DNA from: Lates calcarifer
Lineage: Eukaryota > Chordata > Actinopteri > Centropomidae
Assembly: GCF_001640805.2 (NCBI RefSeq)
Contig: NC_066833.1
Coordinates: 17,492,553-17,556,552 of the forward strand
Direction of reading: 5' to 3'
DNA length: 64,000 nt
The stretch's first letter is position 1. The number at the start of each line of letters is the position of its first letter. Below, piece after piece: positions 36,901 through 47,366 of the stretch. The position numbers were made by a program, and so were the translations under genes. Under the pieces are notes generated by a model. It was not told the DNA's origin, did not search any database, and worked only from the letters and a program-made list of their open reading frames with translations.

Positions 36901-39900
36901 GAGCCTTTAAGGCAAGATCCAAAATTAAACGTGCACAAGCTTCAGTGGTAAACCAAATAATGGCCTGTGTCTCCTCAATGCACTTTGTGTCATTGTGATC
37001 TTCGAGCTCTTTGGGCATACGTGATGACACCCGCCCTTGGTTTGCAGGGCATTTAACGAAAGCAGACAACAGCTTGTTTAATCTAATGACCAGGCGGACA
37101 GATCTGTCGGGTAATGAGGTCATGTTTCTCCACCGACTGCAGCCGCCTCCTTTCAGTGGCAATGTGCAACCAGGGAAGTGGGGGAGATCAACTTCATTAG
37201 CAAAATGTACCTCACTGTTCAAAGCAATCATATCGTAAAAGGCAGCGGTCTACTCATTATACTCAAAGCGTTTAGGTCATTATCAACTGCATCAAACTCT
37301 GTATAACTCTGCTGTATAATGTTGCTTGTGAAAATATCAATACACCAACACTTCCCTTTTCTAGAACATAACAGCACCCACCCTAACAGGCAGCATGCAG
37401 CACATGAGAAACCCTCGATACAGACTTCCTGTGTGTTATCTGAAGCATTACAAACAGACTTTCAAAAGGCTCTAAATTGATAAATCAATACTACACTAAA
37501 TAAAGAATGGCTTCTGCTGCAAATAGTGCAATTCAATGCACTTTCCTGGTTATCGTTTTAAGATCCAAACCAATAAACAATATAAATCAGCAAATTCCCT
37601 GTGAGGAACAGTCCACACAACCTTTGGGCCCACGTACAGTAAATACCAAAGTATATGCCGACTGCTGGTTTATATGGAAATTACTGCTACAGTCAGAGAA
37701 TTTGCTTTTGTTATTTGACCCTGGAAACAGGACGGAATTAAGCCAAAGTGATTTCCTGCACTCTGCTCACATTCATTGATCTCGCTGCAGAATAATTTAA
37801 AAGCTGAATGAGCCGGTCCCTCTTGGTGAGCTTACCACTTTAATGAAGGATCTTGTGGCAGACTCAGTAAGAAGCTGTCTGCTTTTCTGTGTGAAGACTG
37901 AAAAAGATTTGTTCCATGAGCGTGTTTGTTTGATTTGGATAAGACTGACTTGATTTAGGGTTTTGTTCTGAATAAATGTTTTTTTAAAACCTTTCTTTTC
38001 CTTGAAAAATGTTCTTCATATTGGTGGAGCGTCACCGTTGCCAGTATATCCAAAAAAAAGAAAACACTGAACAGTGAAAGGACTATCCAGATCATCAGCT
38101 AAATCAATCTAACAGTCTCCCTATGTCAGTTTCATAGGCCAGGTCTTATGGGATCCACCACCTGCAGTGACACTCAGCAGTGTAGCACAGCAGACCCTTT
38201 AATGCTGCAATGAATCAAACTATTACAGCTAAGGTCTTCCAAGCAGGAGAAAGGACAAACACTCCTTGGGGACACCTTAGGCTAAATCACTACTATAAAT
38301 ATCAGTACAAACCTCTGACGACAAGTTTCTTTTACACATCCTGCTTCTCCCATTGACACTGATGAACAAGTAGACGGCTGGGATCTGTTGAAATACTGTA
38401 GTACGGCAAAGACCCAACCCAACCACCTTAAAACCAAATGTTTCTCCATTTTGATATTATTTCAGTTTATTTCTTCTATTACCCATAGTGTATTCAGGCC
38501 CTAATTAAACATAATGATGCAATAAAAATAGTGATAAAACTATGAAACTGTCAAAATCTTTATATTCTCACAATAGTTGTAAATCTAACGGGCTTACATA
38601 ATCACTGATCACCCAAAATAAAAATGAATAAATAAATAAAGACTAGAAAATTGAATTGTGACAATAGTCAGTCACCATTAAGAGAAGATGGCTACAGAAG
38701 CCAAGAACAGACGTATCAGCAATCATTTTATTTTATTAAGATCGCAAGTTAATTATCTCGTTATCTTTGGATAACGAGATAATTTTCTTCAATTATCTTG
38801 TCTCAGAAAAACAACAAGTCGGTCTCTCTGGATTATGGGATAAATATCTTGGTTGTTTACTTGTGATAATGAGTTCATTATTGCATTATCCTTTTTTTTG
38901 CTATTAACCAAATAATTGATTTGCCTATTTTATATCATTTTATATTTTATAGTATTGCAAATTGAACATATTTGGGTTTTCAACCAATATTCCCAAAACC
39001 CAAGATGTCACCCTGAAGACATCATCTTGGAATATGGGAAAATGTAAATGGATTTTTTTTAAATAATTCTGACATTTAATAGACAAATGATTTACCAAAT
39101 AATCAAGAAAATAATCTGCTGATTAACTGATGGTAAAAATAATCATAAATTGCAGCGTTTGTTTATGAGAAACTGTTACCTGAAGATATTAGAGATTAGG
39201 GATAAGATAAAATGATTGTAAGTATGGCCGTTCTTGTCTTCTGTAGATAATAGATCCTAGTTTATGTTAATGTGAGATTCAAATATAAAGTACCTTATAA
39301 CAATGTAACTATGTGTTTTCCACAAAATACCAAATACTAAATAATTAAAAATGCATCAAACGGGACAGTATGTTATTACCTGCTGCACTTGCACAATGTA
39401 AGAATATACTGTGTGAAAATATGAAACTGTAGTCCGCAATGGAAAAAACTGTAACATGCTCCTACATCGTCCTCCACCATCACCACCAAACTATGATATT
39501 TCAGCAGCTGATAACCACAGAGGAACTGTTGTGAGGATGGATTTCACTGCAGTGTCTGGCTGCCTCAGCGGTAAAGCTTTGAGTAGGAGCGTGGGCCGCC
39601 ACATGGATGAGAAGGTAATATTCTGAGAGACTGTGTATAAGCACAGTCTAATGCACAGTGTAAACACCACAGGTTCGGTTACAGACCTACAGTCCACATG
39701 TGTAACCTGCTGTGTTGTAGGTAAGATATTGTTGCATCTGGATAACTGGGGGGAAAAAAAAGTTCATTCTTGACCTGTCAAGGTCCACTTACTTGCTTTT
39801 GGACCATGAGCCAAAATTTTGACTCCAGGACATTTTATCCTCTTTCTGACAACATATCAGACAACATAAAAGTAATAAGGTGGTTTACGTTGTGGGAAAG

Positions 39901-42900
39901 ATCACAGCAACACTTGGAACCAGAAAGACTGGTACCACTTGCACAGACTCTATCAAACCTACGATCTAAGATCCAAACCACCTGGTTTTTACACATTCAA
40001 TTTTCCAGTTTATTTCCTGTTCTCTGGCAAGGAATCAATAATTATTTTTTTTATTAAATTTTTAGACAAAGATCTGTACAGGGGAGAAGATAATCCAGTA
40101 GCCAGGGCAAGTACTCCATCAATTAATCTACAGTAACATCAGTATGTTCTGGTCATTACCATGAAAACACGATCTGATCTTATAGCGACTGATCACATCA
40201 TCTATTTCTCCACTCTCATATATCAAGAGGGACCTTTCTTAAATATTTACCACAAACAGCGTGCAATTCAGTCCATCCCTCCTACTATCTCTGAGCTGAA
40301 CATGTCTTATCAGACCAGGAAATGACAAGCAGCACAAGAAAAAGTGGGTATTTGTATCGACATCCTGAACCATTGTGCAATGTCTCTGTCCACAAACTGT
40401 AAGTGTGTGGGTGCGTGTGTGTGTCTGTGCTCACTTCAGGTGGTGCCTCTGATTGCTCTCATAAGGGTCTCCAGAGTGAACAGTAGTTGTCAGCAGAGGG
40501 GAAAGTGACATGTATTGATTTGAAAATGGGGGCTGGATCTCATTAAGGCCCCCTCCCTCCCCCTAACAAAATGCCACACTTACATTTCTCCTCAAAAACT
40601 GAGGCCCAGCCAAACTAGCTAAGGTCTTTTCTCTGTGTCTACTGTGCTTCCTCAGGATGTCTCTCGGGATGCTGCACCGTGCTGTGTATTCTCTGCATGG
40701 TATCACTGAAAACTCCCTGCACAGAACACACTCAGCAGACAGTGATGCAGCATAATGCAGTCATTGAAGTTTATACACAGCTAAGCTTTATGCATAACTT
40801 TACATAGTGTCAATAGAGTTCCCTGCTGGAGACCTCCTTGCGACTCAGTCAACTATGTTTTTAGAGTCATATGTAAAATAATAATAAATTTTATAATAAT
40901 AATAATTTAAGTTAGTTCTAGACCTTGGAAACAACAGTCGAACAAACAGTCTCACTACAAGGTCATTTTAGTGGCTGTTCTGGAGCACAACTTTCATCTA
41001 CAGATGGAATTGTCAGGAAGATAATGATCCAGAGCAGCTATGAAAGGAACCTTGTGGTGAGACTGTTTTTTCAACTTATTCAACAAATTTGAACTATGAA
41101 AATATTACAACAACAAGTTTAACTACACCTGTTGATGTAGACTGTGTCATACAACCAAACGCTCCAGAACAGCTATTAGAGGGATTGTTTGTTTGAGTGA
41201 TCCAGTCAAATCTGAAGAATTATGTCACATTATGGTGCTTTTCACTTATTCATTTAAGACATTTTCACTTCTGTTTCACTGTGACTTTAAAGTCAGTGTC
41301 TTTTAAAATGTACTTAGAAATATGCCAGTGACATCAGCCCCTTGTTTCCTTGTACTTTTTTTTTTTTAAACAGTTGTGAGCTAAACCCCTGAGACAGCTG
41401 AATATGATCAACAGTATATGATTATGAGTCCAAGTGTGTTTTTTAATTATATATCTGTTACATCAAATGTCTGGATCACCTACAGACAGGTACATCATTG
41501 CATCATTTAGGGAGCGCTGTTATATCAATTAAATTCTTGTCGTGCTGCTGATTCCCTCTATATGCCGCTGACTATCTTGAGGTCTTGATCAAGCAGGTGT
41601 ATAAAACTTCTGGACAAAGACTTAATTTGTTGCTATCTTTGCAGCTACTTCTTTAGCAAGTGCCTGACGTAATTAAAAGTATTAAAAGAGATGAATAAGA
41701 AAAGAAGTGCTAACAGATAACCTCGCTTTGAGATGAACTTGGCTTTAAGATTATGAAGCGTCAGGGAAATGAAATGCTGAACCCTTTCACCCGCGAAGGC
41801 CTTGTTATCAGAAGTGAGTCAGTGACATTAAGGAAAGGAACAATGAACAGAAGGGTCGGAGGGGTTAACTGTCTGCCTCGTCAAGCAGCAGGCCTTCAAC
41901 GCTGCTTTTCAAACAGGCCCCCATTTCTCAAACCAGTTCCCTTTTCTCCTCCGAGAGCCATCTCCCGAGGACACAAGCTGGGCTCCCACACAGCATACCA
42001 GAGCGTGCCACATGTTCAGTGGAGCACCAAGCCTCCGCCTGTCTCTCATGAAATATTCATGAGCCAGTGCTGACGGAAAAGCTGTGATGTCAGAGATTCC
42101 AGTTTGGGTGTCCTGTTTCTGCACGGCCACAGAGACACAGTAGCTCAGTGAGGTAAGGAGGGCCAGAGGCTTCACATCCCTTACTGCAGAGGTTACATTT
42201 AAACACTTGTCCTGTGAACTGTGAAATAAGAGTGTATCTCATTGTTTACCATGTGTCTGCAAGGTTTTTATTTACCAACCAGGGAGGGCTGCTCTCTCTT
42301 AACTGATTAGTCAGCTAATCAGTCAATAAGGTCATTTGGAAAGGTGAGTATTTTTTATGGACTTTTTGCAAGGAATCAGCTATTAATTATTAGTCATTAT
42401 CAGAGGAGATGGTTCTGTATCTCTGTATGTATTGACTGCAAAGCAAAAACAGTAACAATTTGACAGATTAAACTAATCACTTAGTAAAAGCAATCTTATG
42501 AATATTAAGTTGGACATCCACTTAATTTAAACCATGTAATGGTTGCTCCCGGGTAATTTCAGAATTGCAAATTTCTCCCAGAGTGGTTTCTGATGTTGTT
42601 TGATGTTCATATGAATGACAAATAACACTGCCTTCCTGTGTCTGTCAACATTTTTAAGGATATGGTTGCACTGTTTAAAATATTTTATAGGACTTGTCAA
42701 TTGATAAAATCAATCACTGGTTCTGTGTTTACTTATAATATGAGTGCCCATTTGTGACACTTTAACTGATAAGTAAGTACATTTGCTCTAATGCTGTACT
42801 TAAGTACAATTTTGAGGTACTTGTATTTACACTCCCCAAAACCCCTAGGTGAATATCTCATCATTTACCTTCTATCTGCCTGTTTTTTTCTGTTGCATAA

Positions 42901-43118
42901 ACTGTCCCACTGACAGAAAATTATTTTTTTCCTTCAAGGAACCCTCATCCGAAGCGCTGCTATCCCTGAGAAACAATTTCTAGATGAATTTTCTCCTCCC
43001 GCGATCTGAAAATTACCTGCCGGCTGTCGCGCTGAGAAGAAGAAGAAGAGGAGGCGCTCTTGTGAACAGGTGTGGAGGTCTTGTTGATTGGCGTGGAGCT
43101 CCTCTCCTCAGAGCTCAT
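16874..43118 (-). CDS. osbpl6: Oxysterol-binding protein-related protein 6 (ORP6); 22 coding exons
   Basis: Coding exons, 5' to 3': 43017-43118, 35237-35359, 34706-34759, 33469-33582, 33201-33371, 31070-31214, 30783-30886, 30288-30380, 29371-29539, 28387-28517, 26437-26544, 25891-26022, 24692-24779, 22384-22637, 21802-21939, 20635-20698, 20370-20448, 19538-19682, 18630-18774, 18300-18426, 17922-18044, 16874-16985. Phases join throughout to 2721 bases, 906 residues; human ORP6 is 934 including a 31-residue exon not found here. Layout: poly-Ser N-terminus, PH domain (about 58-150), FFAT motif EFFDAQE (465-471) for ER VAP proteins, and the ORD lipid-binding domain (about 525-890) with EQVSHHPP (641-648). 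The family moves sterols and phosphoinositides at ER contact sites. osbpl3 and osbpl7 are the nearest relatives; local wording and synteny favour osbpl6. Confidence 0.95.
20635..21939 (-). CDS. osbpl6: osbpl6 OSBP-signature exons (21802-21939, 20635-20698) around a GC-AG intron
   Basis: Exon 21802-21939 encodes [13 protein letters not shown] to GFCFFSEQ in phase 0. The next exon starts [16 protein letters not shown]. Together they make the family fingerprint EQVSHHPP, whose two His residues bind the phosphoinositide head group in ORPs. The donor after CAG reads GCAAGT rather than GTAAGT, fitting the GC-AG class, and no GT donor gives the right frame. Confidence 0.92.
22384..22637 (-). CDS. 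osbpl6: osbpl6 exon at the start of the ORD
   Basis: At 254 bases this is the largest coding exon. It encodes [37 protein letters not shown] and ends DPFERM. The NLW to NEPLNTLQ stretch is the lid and entrance region of the ORD. The N-terminal split codon is completed by A from exon 24692-24779 to give Met. Confidence 0.93.
22825..23475. repeat. Two copies of the AATTAATC / CAAGCAAAAATGCCA dispersed repeat
   Basis: About 22830-22985 holds GAGTTAATCAATAGTTTAG to TTTTCAAGCAAAAATGCCA; about 23400-23475 holds TTAGTTAATCAAGAAAATAA. Related copies lie at about 9540-9765, 10803-10950, 20900-20990, 39065-39165 and 43710-43835. It is an old AT-rich interspersed family common in teleosts. Confidence 0.5.
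23920..24250. repeat. Fragment of a dispersed fish repeat in an osbpl6 intron
   Basis: Phrases such as CCGAGGACATGCTGTTCCAG, 'GCAAAAGCTCTGTC' and 'AACAGGTGTGATGTGGTCTG' recur widely in fish introns as I remember them. It is probably a LINE-derived fragment. Ends and family are uncertain. Confidence 0.4.
24866..24913. repeat. Compound (TC)n(AC)n microsatellite
   Basis: About ten TC units are followed by about fourteen AC units, 87 bases upstream (in the gene's sense) of osbpl6 exon 24692-24779. Confidence 0.95.
25354..25554 (-). mobile_element. tRNA-derived SINE in an osbpl6 intron
   Basis: On the minus strand it has an A box (TAGCCAAATGGTTGG, complement of 25528-25542) and a B box (GGATCGACTCC, complement of 25473-25483), then a body ending in TTTATTTTGACAGGACAG-type sequence near 25400. 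Possible 14-bp target duplications (12 of 14 matching) are at 25340-25353 and 25555-25568. The element lies between osbpl6 exons 24692-24779 and 25891-26022, in the sense orientation. Confidence 0.7.
25891..26022 (-). CDS. osbpl6: osbpl6 FFAT-motif exon
   Basis: A 44-codon exon in phase 0 encodes [19 protein letters not shown] and ends ASSSENE. EFFDAQE fits the FFAT consensus (EFFDAxE) exactly, with a Ser-rich acidic lead-in. FFAT motifs bind the MSP domain of VAPA/VAPB and anchor ORPs to the ER. Confidence 0.95.
31070..31214 (-). CDS. osbpl6: osbpl6 exon with a NAGNAG acceptor
   Basis: It encodes [35 protein letters not shown] and KCAE. The acceptor reads CACAGCAG: the exon can start at 31214 (CAG kept as Gln) or at 31211 (Gln lost), both in frame. 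The Asn/Ser run comes from a short codon repeat. The exon ends in phase 1. Confidence 0.9.
32250..32620. repeat. Decayed dispersed repeat in an osbpl6 intron
   Basis: Phrases such as CCCCAGAACAGCTTCAATGC, 'GATGGTGGTGGTGGAGAG', 'GTTCAACTGGGTTGAGATCT' and 'CCCCTTGTGCCCTATGAATA' match a non-coding repeat I remember from many fish genomes, with internal deletions. The 116-codon open frame over it is not a gene. Confidence 0.45.
33201..35359 (-). CDS. osbpl6: osbpl6 PH-domain exons (35237-35359, 34706-34759, 33469-33582, 33201-33371)
   Basis: Four phase-0 exons. The first encodes [14 protein letters not shown] and the PH start [18 protein letters not shown]. The second is [18 protein letters not shown]. 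The third is [19 protein letters not shown] and the fourth [20 protein letters not shown], closing the PH C-terminal helix with its conserved Trp. The basic [13 protein letters not shown] loop is the expected phosphoinositide-binding site. Confidence 0.94.
35360..43016 (-). other. osbpl6: osbpl6 large intron between coding exons 1 and 2
   Basis: A 7.7-kb intron. No exon matching the human alternative 31-residue segment was found. Contents: a 15-bp stem palindrome at 38751-38784, an AATTAATC repeat (about 39065-39165), a repeat fragment with 'GTACTTAAGTACAATTTTGAG' (about 42770-42840), and GC-richer, stop-poor stretches at 36951-37231 and 41900-42175 that may be conserved non-coding elements. 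Confidence 0.7.
38751..38784. repeat. Palindromic hairpin, 15-bp perfect stem
   Basis: AATTATCTCGTTATC, loop TTTG, GATAACGAGATAATT. Related broken pieces (GATAATGAGTTCATTATTG) follow within 130 bases. It resembles a palindromic 'CGAGATAATT' repeat seen in fish introns. Confidence 0.8.
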
Positions 43119-43260
43119 GGTGCGGCCGTGGGGGCCTCGCTGGTAGTGTTGGTGATGAGACATGATGGGCGCCGACCAGTTGGCTCTGTGGACCTCCCTC
43201 AGCACTGGGCCCCGCAGATCAGGAGCATCCTCTGACACGTCCTCACTGCTTGCTGTTCAT
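43017..43260 (-). CDS. osbpl6: osbpl6 first coding exon, with uORF and two in-frame ATGs
   Basis: The exon runs from an acceptor (GTTTTTTCAG) at 43261 to the donor at 43016. I set the start at 43118 ([10 protein letters not shown]), which matches the MSSDEK-type N-terminus of human ORP6. An in-frame ATG at 43163 would add 15 residues (MSHHQHYQRGPHGRT). The exon begins with a uORF, MNSKQ and stop (43260-43243), whose ATG sits right at the splice junction. A run of six Ser codons (SASSSSSSQ) follows the start, and the exon ends DSRQ in phase 0. Confidence 0.85.
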
Positions 43261-44729
43261 CTGAAAAAACAAAGGTCAGGAATTTTTACGCTATGGCGTC
43301 CACTTTGCCTTCCTCGCTCTATTGCAGTGCTGTTGTTTATACCAAACACTGAGGCACACTGTCAGCGATCAAACACCAGTCTAGTCTAGTTTGTTCCTGT
43401 TAGAAATGAGTATCTGGGCCTATTCTAGGCTTTCAGAACTACCCTCCATCCGTTTCAGTGTGTTCGTCTAACTCACTGATGCTCAGTTGAGACACCCTGC
43501 GCTATTCTTTGAAGCATGGGCTGTTCAGATTCTTCTCATTACATGTGCATTACTGAATAAGCCTTTCATTATGTTAGCTATGAGACTGGTGCCACTCAGG
43601 ATTACTCAACATACTGCGTTTAGCAGAGGTATGTACCAAACACTCTCAAACCCAAACTGAACCTATATTAGAGCTGCAAATCCTCTTGTCTTCAGAAATT
43701 GTGGATTTTTTTCACTACTGTGACTTGATAAATTACTGAAATGATTAATTGATGATCAGAATCGTTGCTGATTATTCTTCTGTCGATTGACAAATCAGTT
43801 AATCAGATAATTGCTTCTAAGCTATATTGAGTTGAGCCTCTAACTGTGTCTGTCCACTTATGGCTACTTAAACGGAAAACAGTGCGTCTTTCTACATCAA
43901 GGCATTGAACTCTGTTTACAGTCACAAAATGAGGCAGATCACCATGTCAATTTATGACTGAAGTCACTGCCTCCATTGCAGAAGATTGAGATCATCCCAG
44001 AGGACTACGTATGTAACATTAATCATTATCAACATCTTATTACCACTACGATAATGATGGTAATTATTGATGATACCAAATCAATACTAGAAAGAATCTC
44101 CAGCTTGACTTCTATGACCACAAACAGGGTATAACATAACACATACCCATTTATACACCTGAGCCAAAGCTCCCAAAATAGCAACATCCTCTGGTTTAAA
44201 CTCTGAAACCTCAGCCAGCATTGGCATGGCCATAATTACAATAAATGTACTAGATTTCAATTATTTGGTTAACCTTACTGTTCAGATAGCATCGGGGAGT
44301 GCTTGTTTTCATCATTAGTCATGGCACTGTGTTGCTCCACGCTGATACCCGTAGCACTGCCTGCAGTGGCGCGGTGTAATTGTCTGAGCTCTCAGGAGGT
44401 CTCAGCGCTGATAAAACATACATCGATTGCAAGATAGTAGAAAACAAACAGATAAACAAACCCTTTCAATTTAGAAACAGAGACACTTGGTGAGATACAG
44501 AGGATGTTATTGGACCTTTAAAACGGCAAATAAAACCATATTTCTGACCAAATGCCTCAGTGTTGATCATGTGACTTTTGGGGAAAAGATTCTGAGGATG
44601 CAGTATTTACACACAAGGACATACTGGGAGACAGATATCAGTAGTGGATATACTGAACACATTTAAAGAGACATTCATCATCCATTGCCTTTAAATAAAT
44701 TCAAATAAATCACTCATGGAGTATTACTA

Positions 44730-44829
44730 TTGCTATTATTATTCTGATTATGATTATCTGATTATTATTATTATTATTATTATCATTATTCTGATTATTA
44801 TTATTAGTAGTAGTAGTAGTAGTAGTGGT
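44730..44829. repeat. ATT/AGT trinucleotide microsatellite
   Basis: Interrupted ATT units are followed by about eight AGT units. Confidence 0.9.
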
Positions 44830-47243
44830 AGTATGGCAACTATATGAAGTCAGAGACCAAATCTAAAAGACTGGTAGAGAAAACTGTAAAGCAGCGCAGG
44901 ATTTCAACATCCCAGGCAGTGATATGTGACACCACAGACGGTTTGTGTTCACAGGCATTGTATACAACCCTGGACACCCTGTGGTTTTAACGACAGGATG
45001 AGGTTCTCCCACACATCAGGGAAACTACCTGAGTCCACTGAGCAGCTCTGCACACTTCAGCAGTGCACACTCTTACACGCTGATGGTGCAGCATACAGTA
45101 CTCACACACACACCATCCTCTATAATTCAGATACTTGGAGAACGTCATCATCCCTGCCCTGTTTTAAGCCAACTAGGATCTAAGCTACTGTAAGACAACG
45201 TGCTAAGTCCATTCAGATAGTGTACGCCACTTAGCCTATTTAATACATCCACTCTCCTTGACCTAATAAGGAAGCACAAGTGAGGAGTGCTTTTAATGTA
45301 AACTCTGCCATTTTAATACACTGTTAATCTTTGACTGTGCAGACAGGCAGGCATTTTCAGTGACATTTACTGTAAATTAAAAACATAAACAGCCAACTAT
45401 CAGCATATGAAAATGACAGAAAGATGCCAAAACAAATGTAAATAAAAGTGAAGTGAAACCTGCTACTATGGCTACCAAAAACTATAACATGTCCGACTTC
45501 ACTTTTTGATTTTTGCAGAACATATAGTAGTTTCATCACTGGCAATGTGAATTACATGTTGAGACACTGTACGTATATTACAGCAGAATCAAAACAATTT
45601 CAATAGCCGACTAAACTGGCCGATTATTGTTAGCCCATAAGTGTTCATACAGTAACTGATGTGTATACAGTAACTGATGTGAGAAACACAGAGGATTTGT
45701 AGAGTAAATGAAAAGTTCCAAACATCACCAGCCAAGTAAACTTATAGTTTACAGGCAAAAGAAAGTGCCAGTTTTTTTTAAATCTGACAGACCCATGTGG
45801 AACAGTCTGCTTGAATCCTGCTCAGACAGACAGCAGTGCCGCTCCATATGAAGCAAGTTACCATGTTGGGGAACATGTGCCCAGGACTTGATTAGTCATG
45901 AGCTTAATCTTCTAAATCCAGTCACCATGATTATGGTCCTCTAAGCAGAAGGACGAGGCAGGGCCACACCTGGCCGATACCTCAAGAGCAGTGTCAAAGC
46001 AAACACTACACTGTCTTCACCAGACAATTGTAAGTGTTTAATGAGTATGTGTGCGTGTTTTGGTGTGAATAAAACATATTGTGCTCGTACAGTAAGTTCT
46101 GATTCCATCCTCTTACAATGGACTAATTTTAGGGTCACACACTTTTAGATGAAATGCACTGTTAAAATGTAAAAATGTTCCAGGGAGAAGAGACTGCTGT
46201 GGGGATGTGAGCACAAATTCTAGTCCTGAGAATAGATTATTCAAAACATGACATCTTTCAAATGATTTCAGTTGAATAAATCACACAGAATATTCCTGTA
46301 TGATGTGCACTTCTGCACATAACGGATGCAATGTGATATTTTCTTTTGATGCACTTTATTCTCAAAGTTCTTTTCTGAAAGGCTGAGGTTCAGATAATGG
46401 ACTGTGGCTGCAGTATTTCATTATACTCCAGGACAAAGAGGAGCCTTCAGCAACAATGACACTAGTATGTAACAGTCTGAGGAAAGGACCCTTCTCTTGA
46501 CATTCTTTTAATTCCTCAAGTTGGAGTAAAATGCCACCAAACTTGAACAACTTGATCACACGCACTGTTATAATGAGGCTTAGTTGCCTTGTCTTATTGT
46601 GCTACCACTATCAAATTTAGTTTACTCATCAAAGCACAGCAATTTTCTTTTTGTCTTATATCTTAGGTAAGTGACTATCCTTCAACCAGCTGACATGAAG
46701 ATCCAGAGCCAACTGAACCATAATAAAAATGTGATTAAATCTTAATTAGGAGACAAAAAGTAATTTCCAGAGAAAGGAAGATGAGTAATAAAATTTTTAA
46801 AAACCTTAAATTTGTAAAATATATGTACTGCATGCAGTATATGTACCTTAAATACCTATGCATGGTATACATGGTACAGGTGATGAGAGGATGTGTGAAA
46901 AGCTCTGCTACTGTACTCCATTTCACATTGACTAAAAAAAAAACTACATTTCTGCAAAATGTAGCCTCTTTGCACTGATGCATTACACACTACAAAGAAT
47001 TCTCTCTGGAAATTAGCCTATCCTCTGCCTAATTTCCTCAACAACAATTTAACAGTTCTGTGGCTCCACCTGCACAAAATGTGCAAGAAAGACTTTCACT
47101 TCCCTTTCCCATTTCTTTCGTTCAACCTAAAACGCACTCTCAGCTCAATCAAACTCAAACAACAGGCTCTGTCTGTCATGATCCAGAAAAGCAACAGAAT
47201 TTAGGGAGCAACAAAAACTGTCTTGAAGAGAAAATCATTTGAG

Positions 47244-47285
47244 CATGTATATGTATGTATATGTTTGTGTGTGTGTGCATACATA

Positions 47286-47328
<43 letters not shown>

Positions 47329-47366
47329 ATATATATATGTATATACACACACACATATACATATAG
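47244..47366. repeat. Compound TA/TG/CA microsatellite
   Basis: GTATATGTATG, then a GT run, ATACATACATATATATA, a long CA run and ATATATATGTATATACACAC. The two sides are near inverted repeats of each other. Confidence 0.9.

Noticed and set aside
36878..37231. Minus-strand ORF of 117 codons in an osbpl6 intron
   Set aside because: No start, splice or homology support and it does not fit the osbpl6 frame; better read as possible non-coding conserved DNA.
37849..37910. Extra osbpl6 exon (acceptor TTTTTCAG, donor GTAAGC)
   Set aside because: Splice sites look fair but the length leaves the wrong phase for the phase-0 neighbours, and the peptide does not match.
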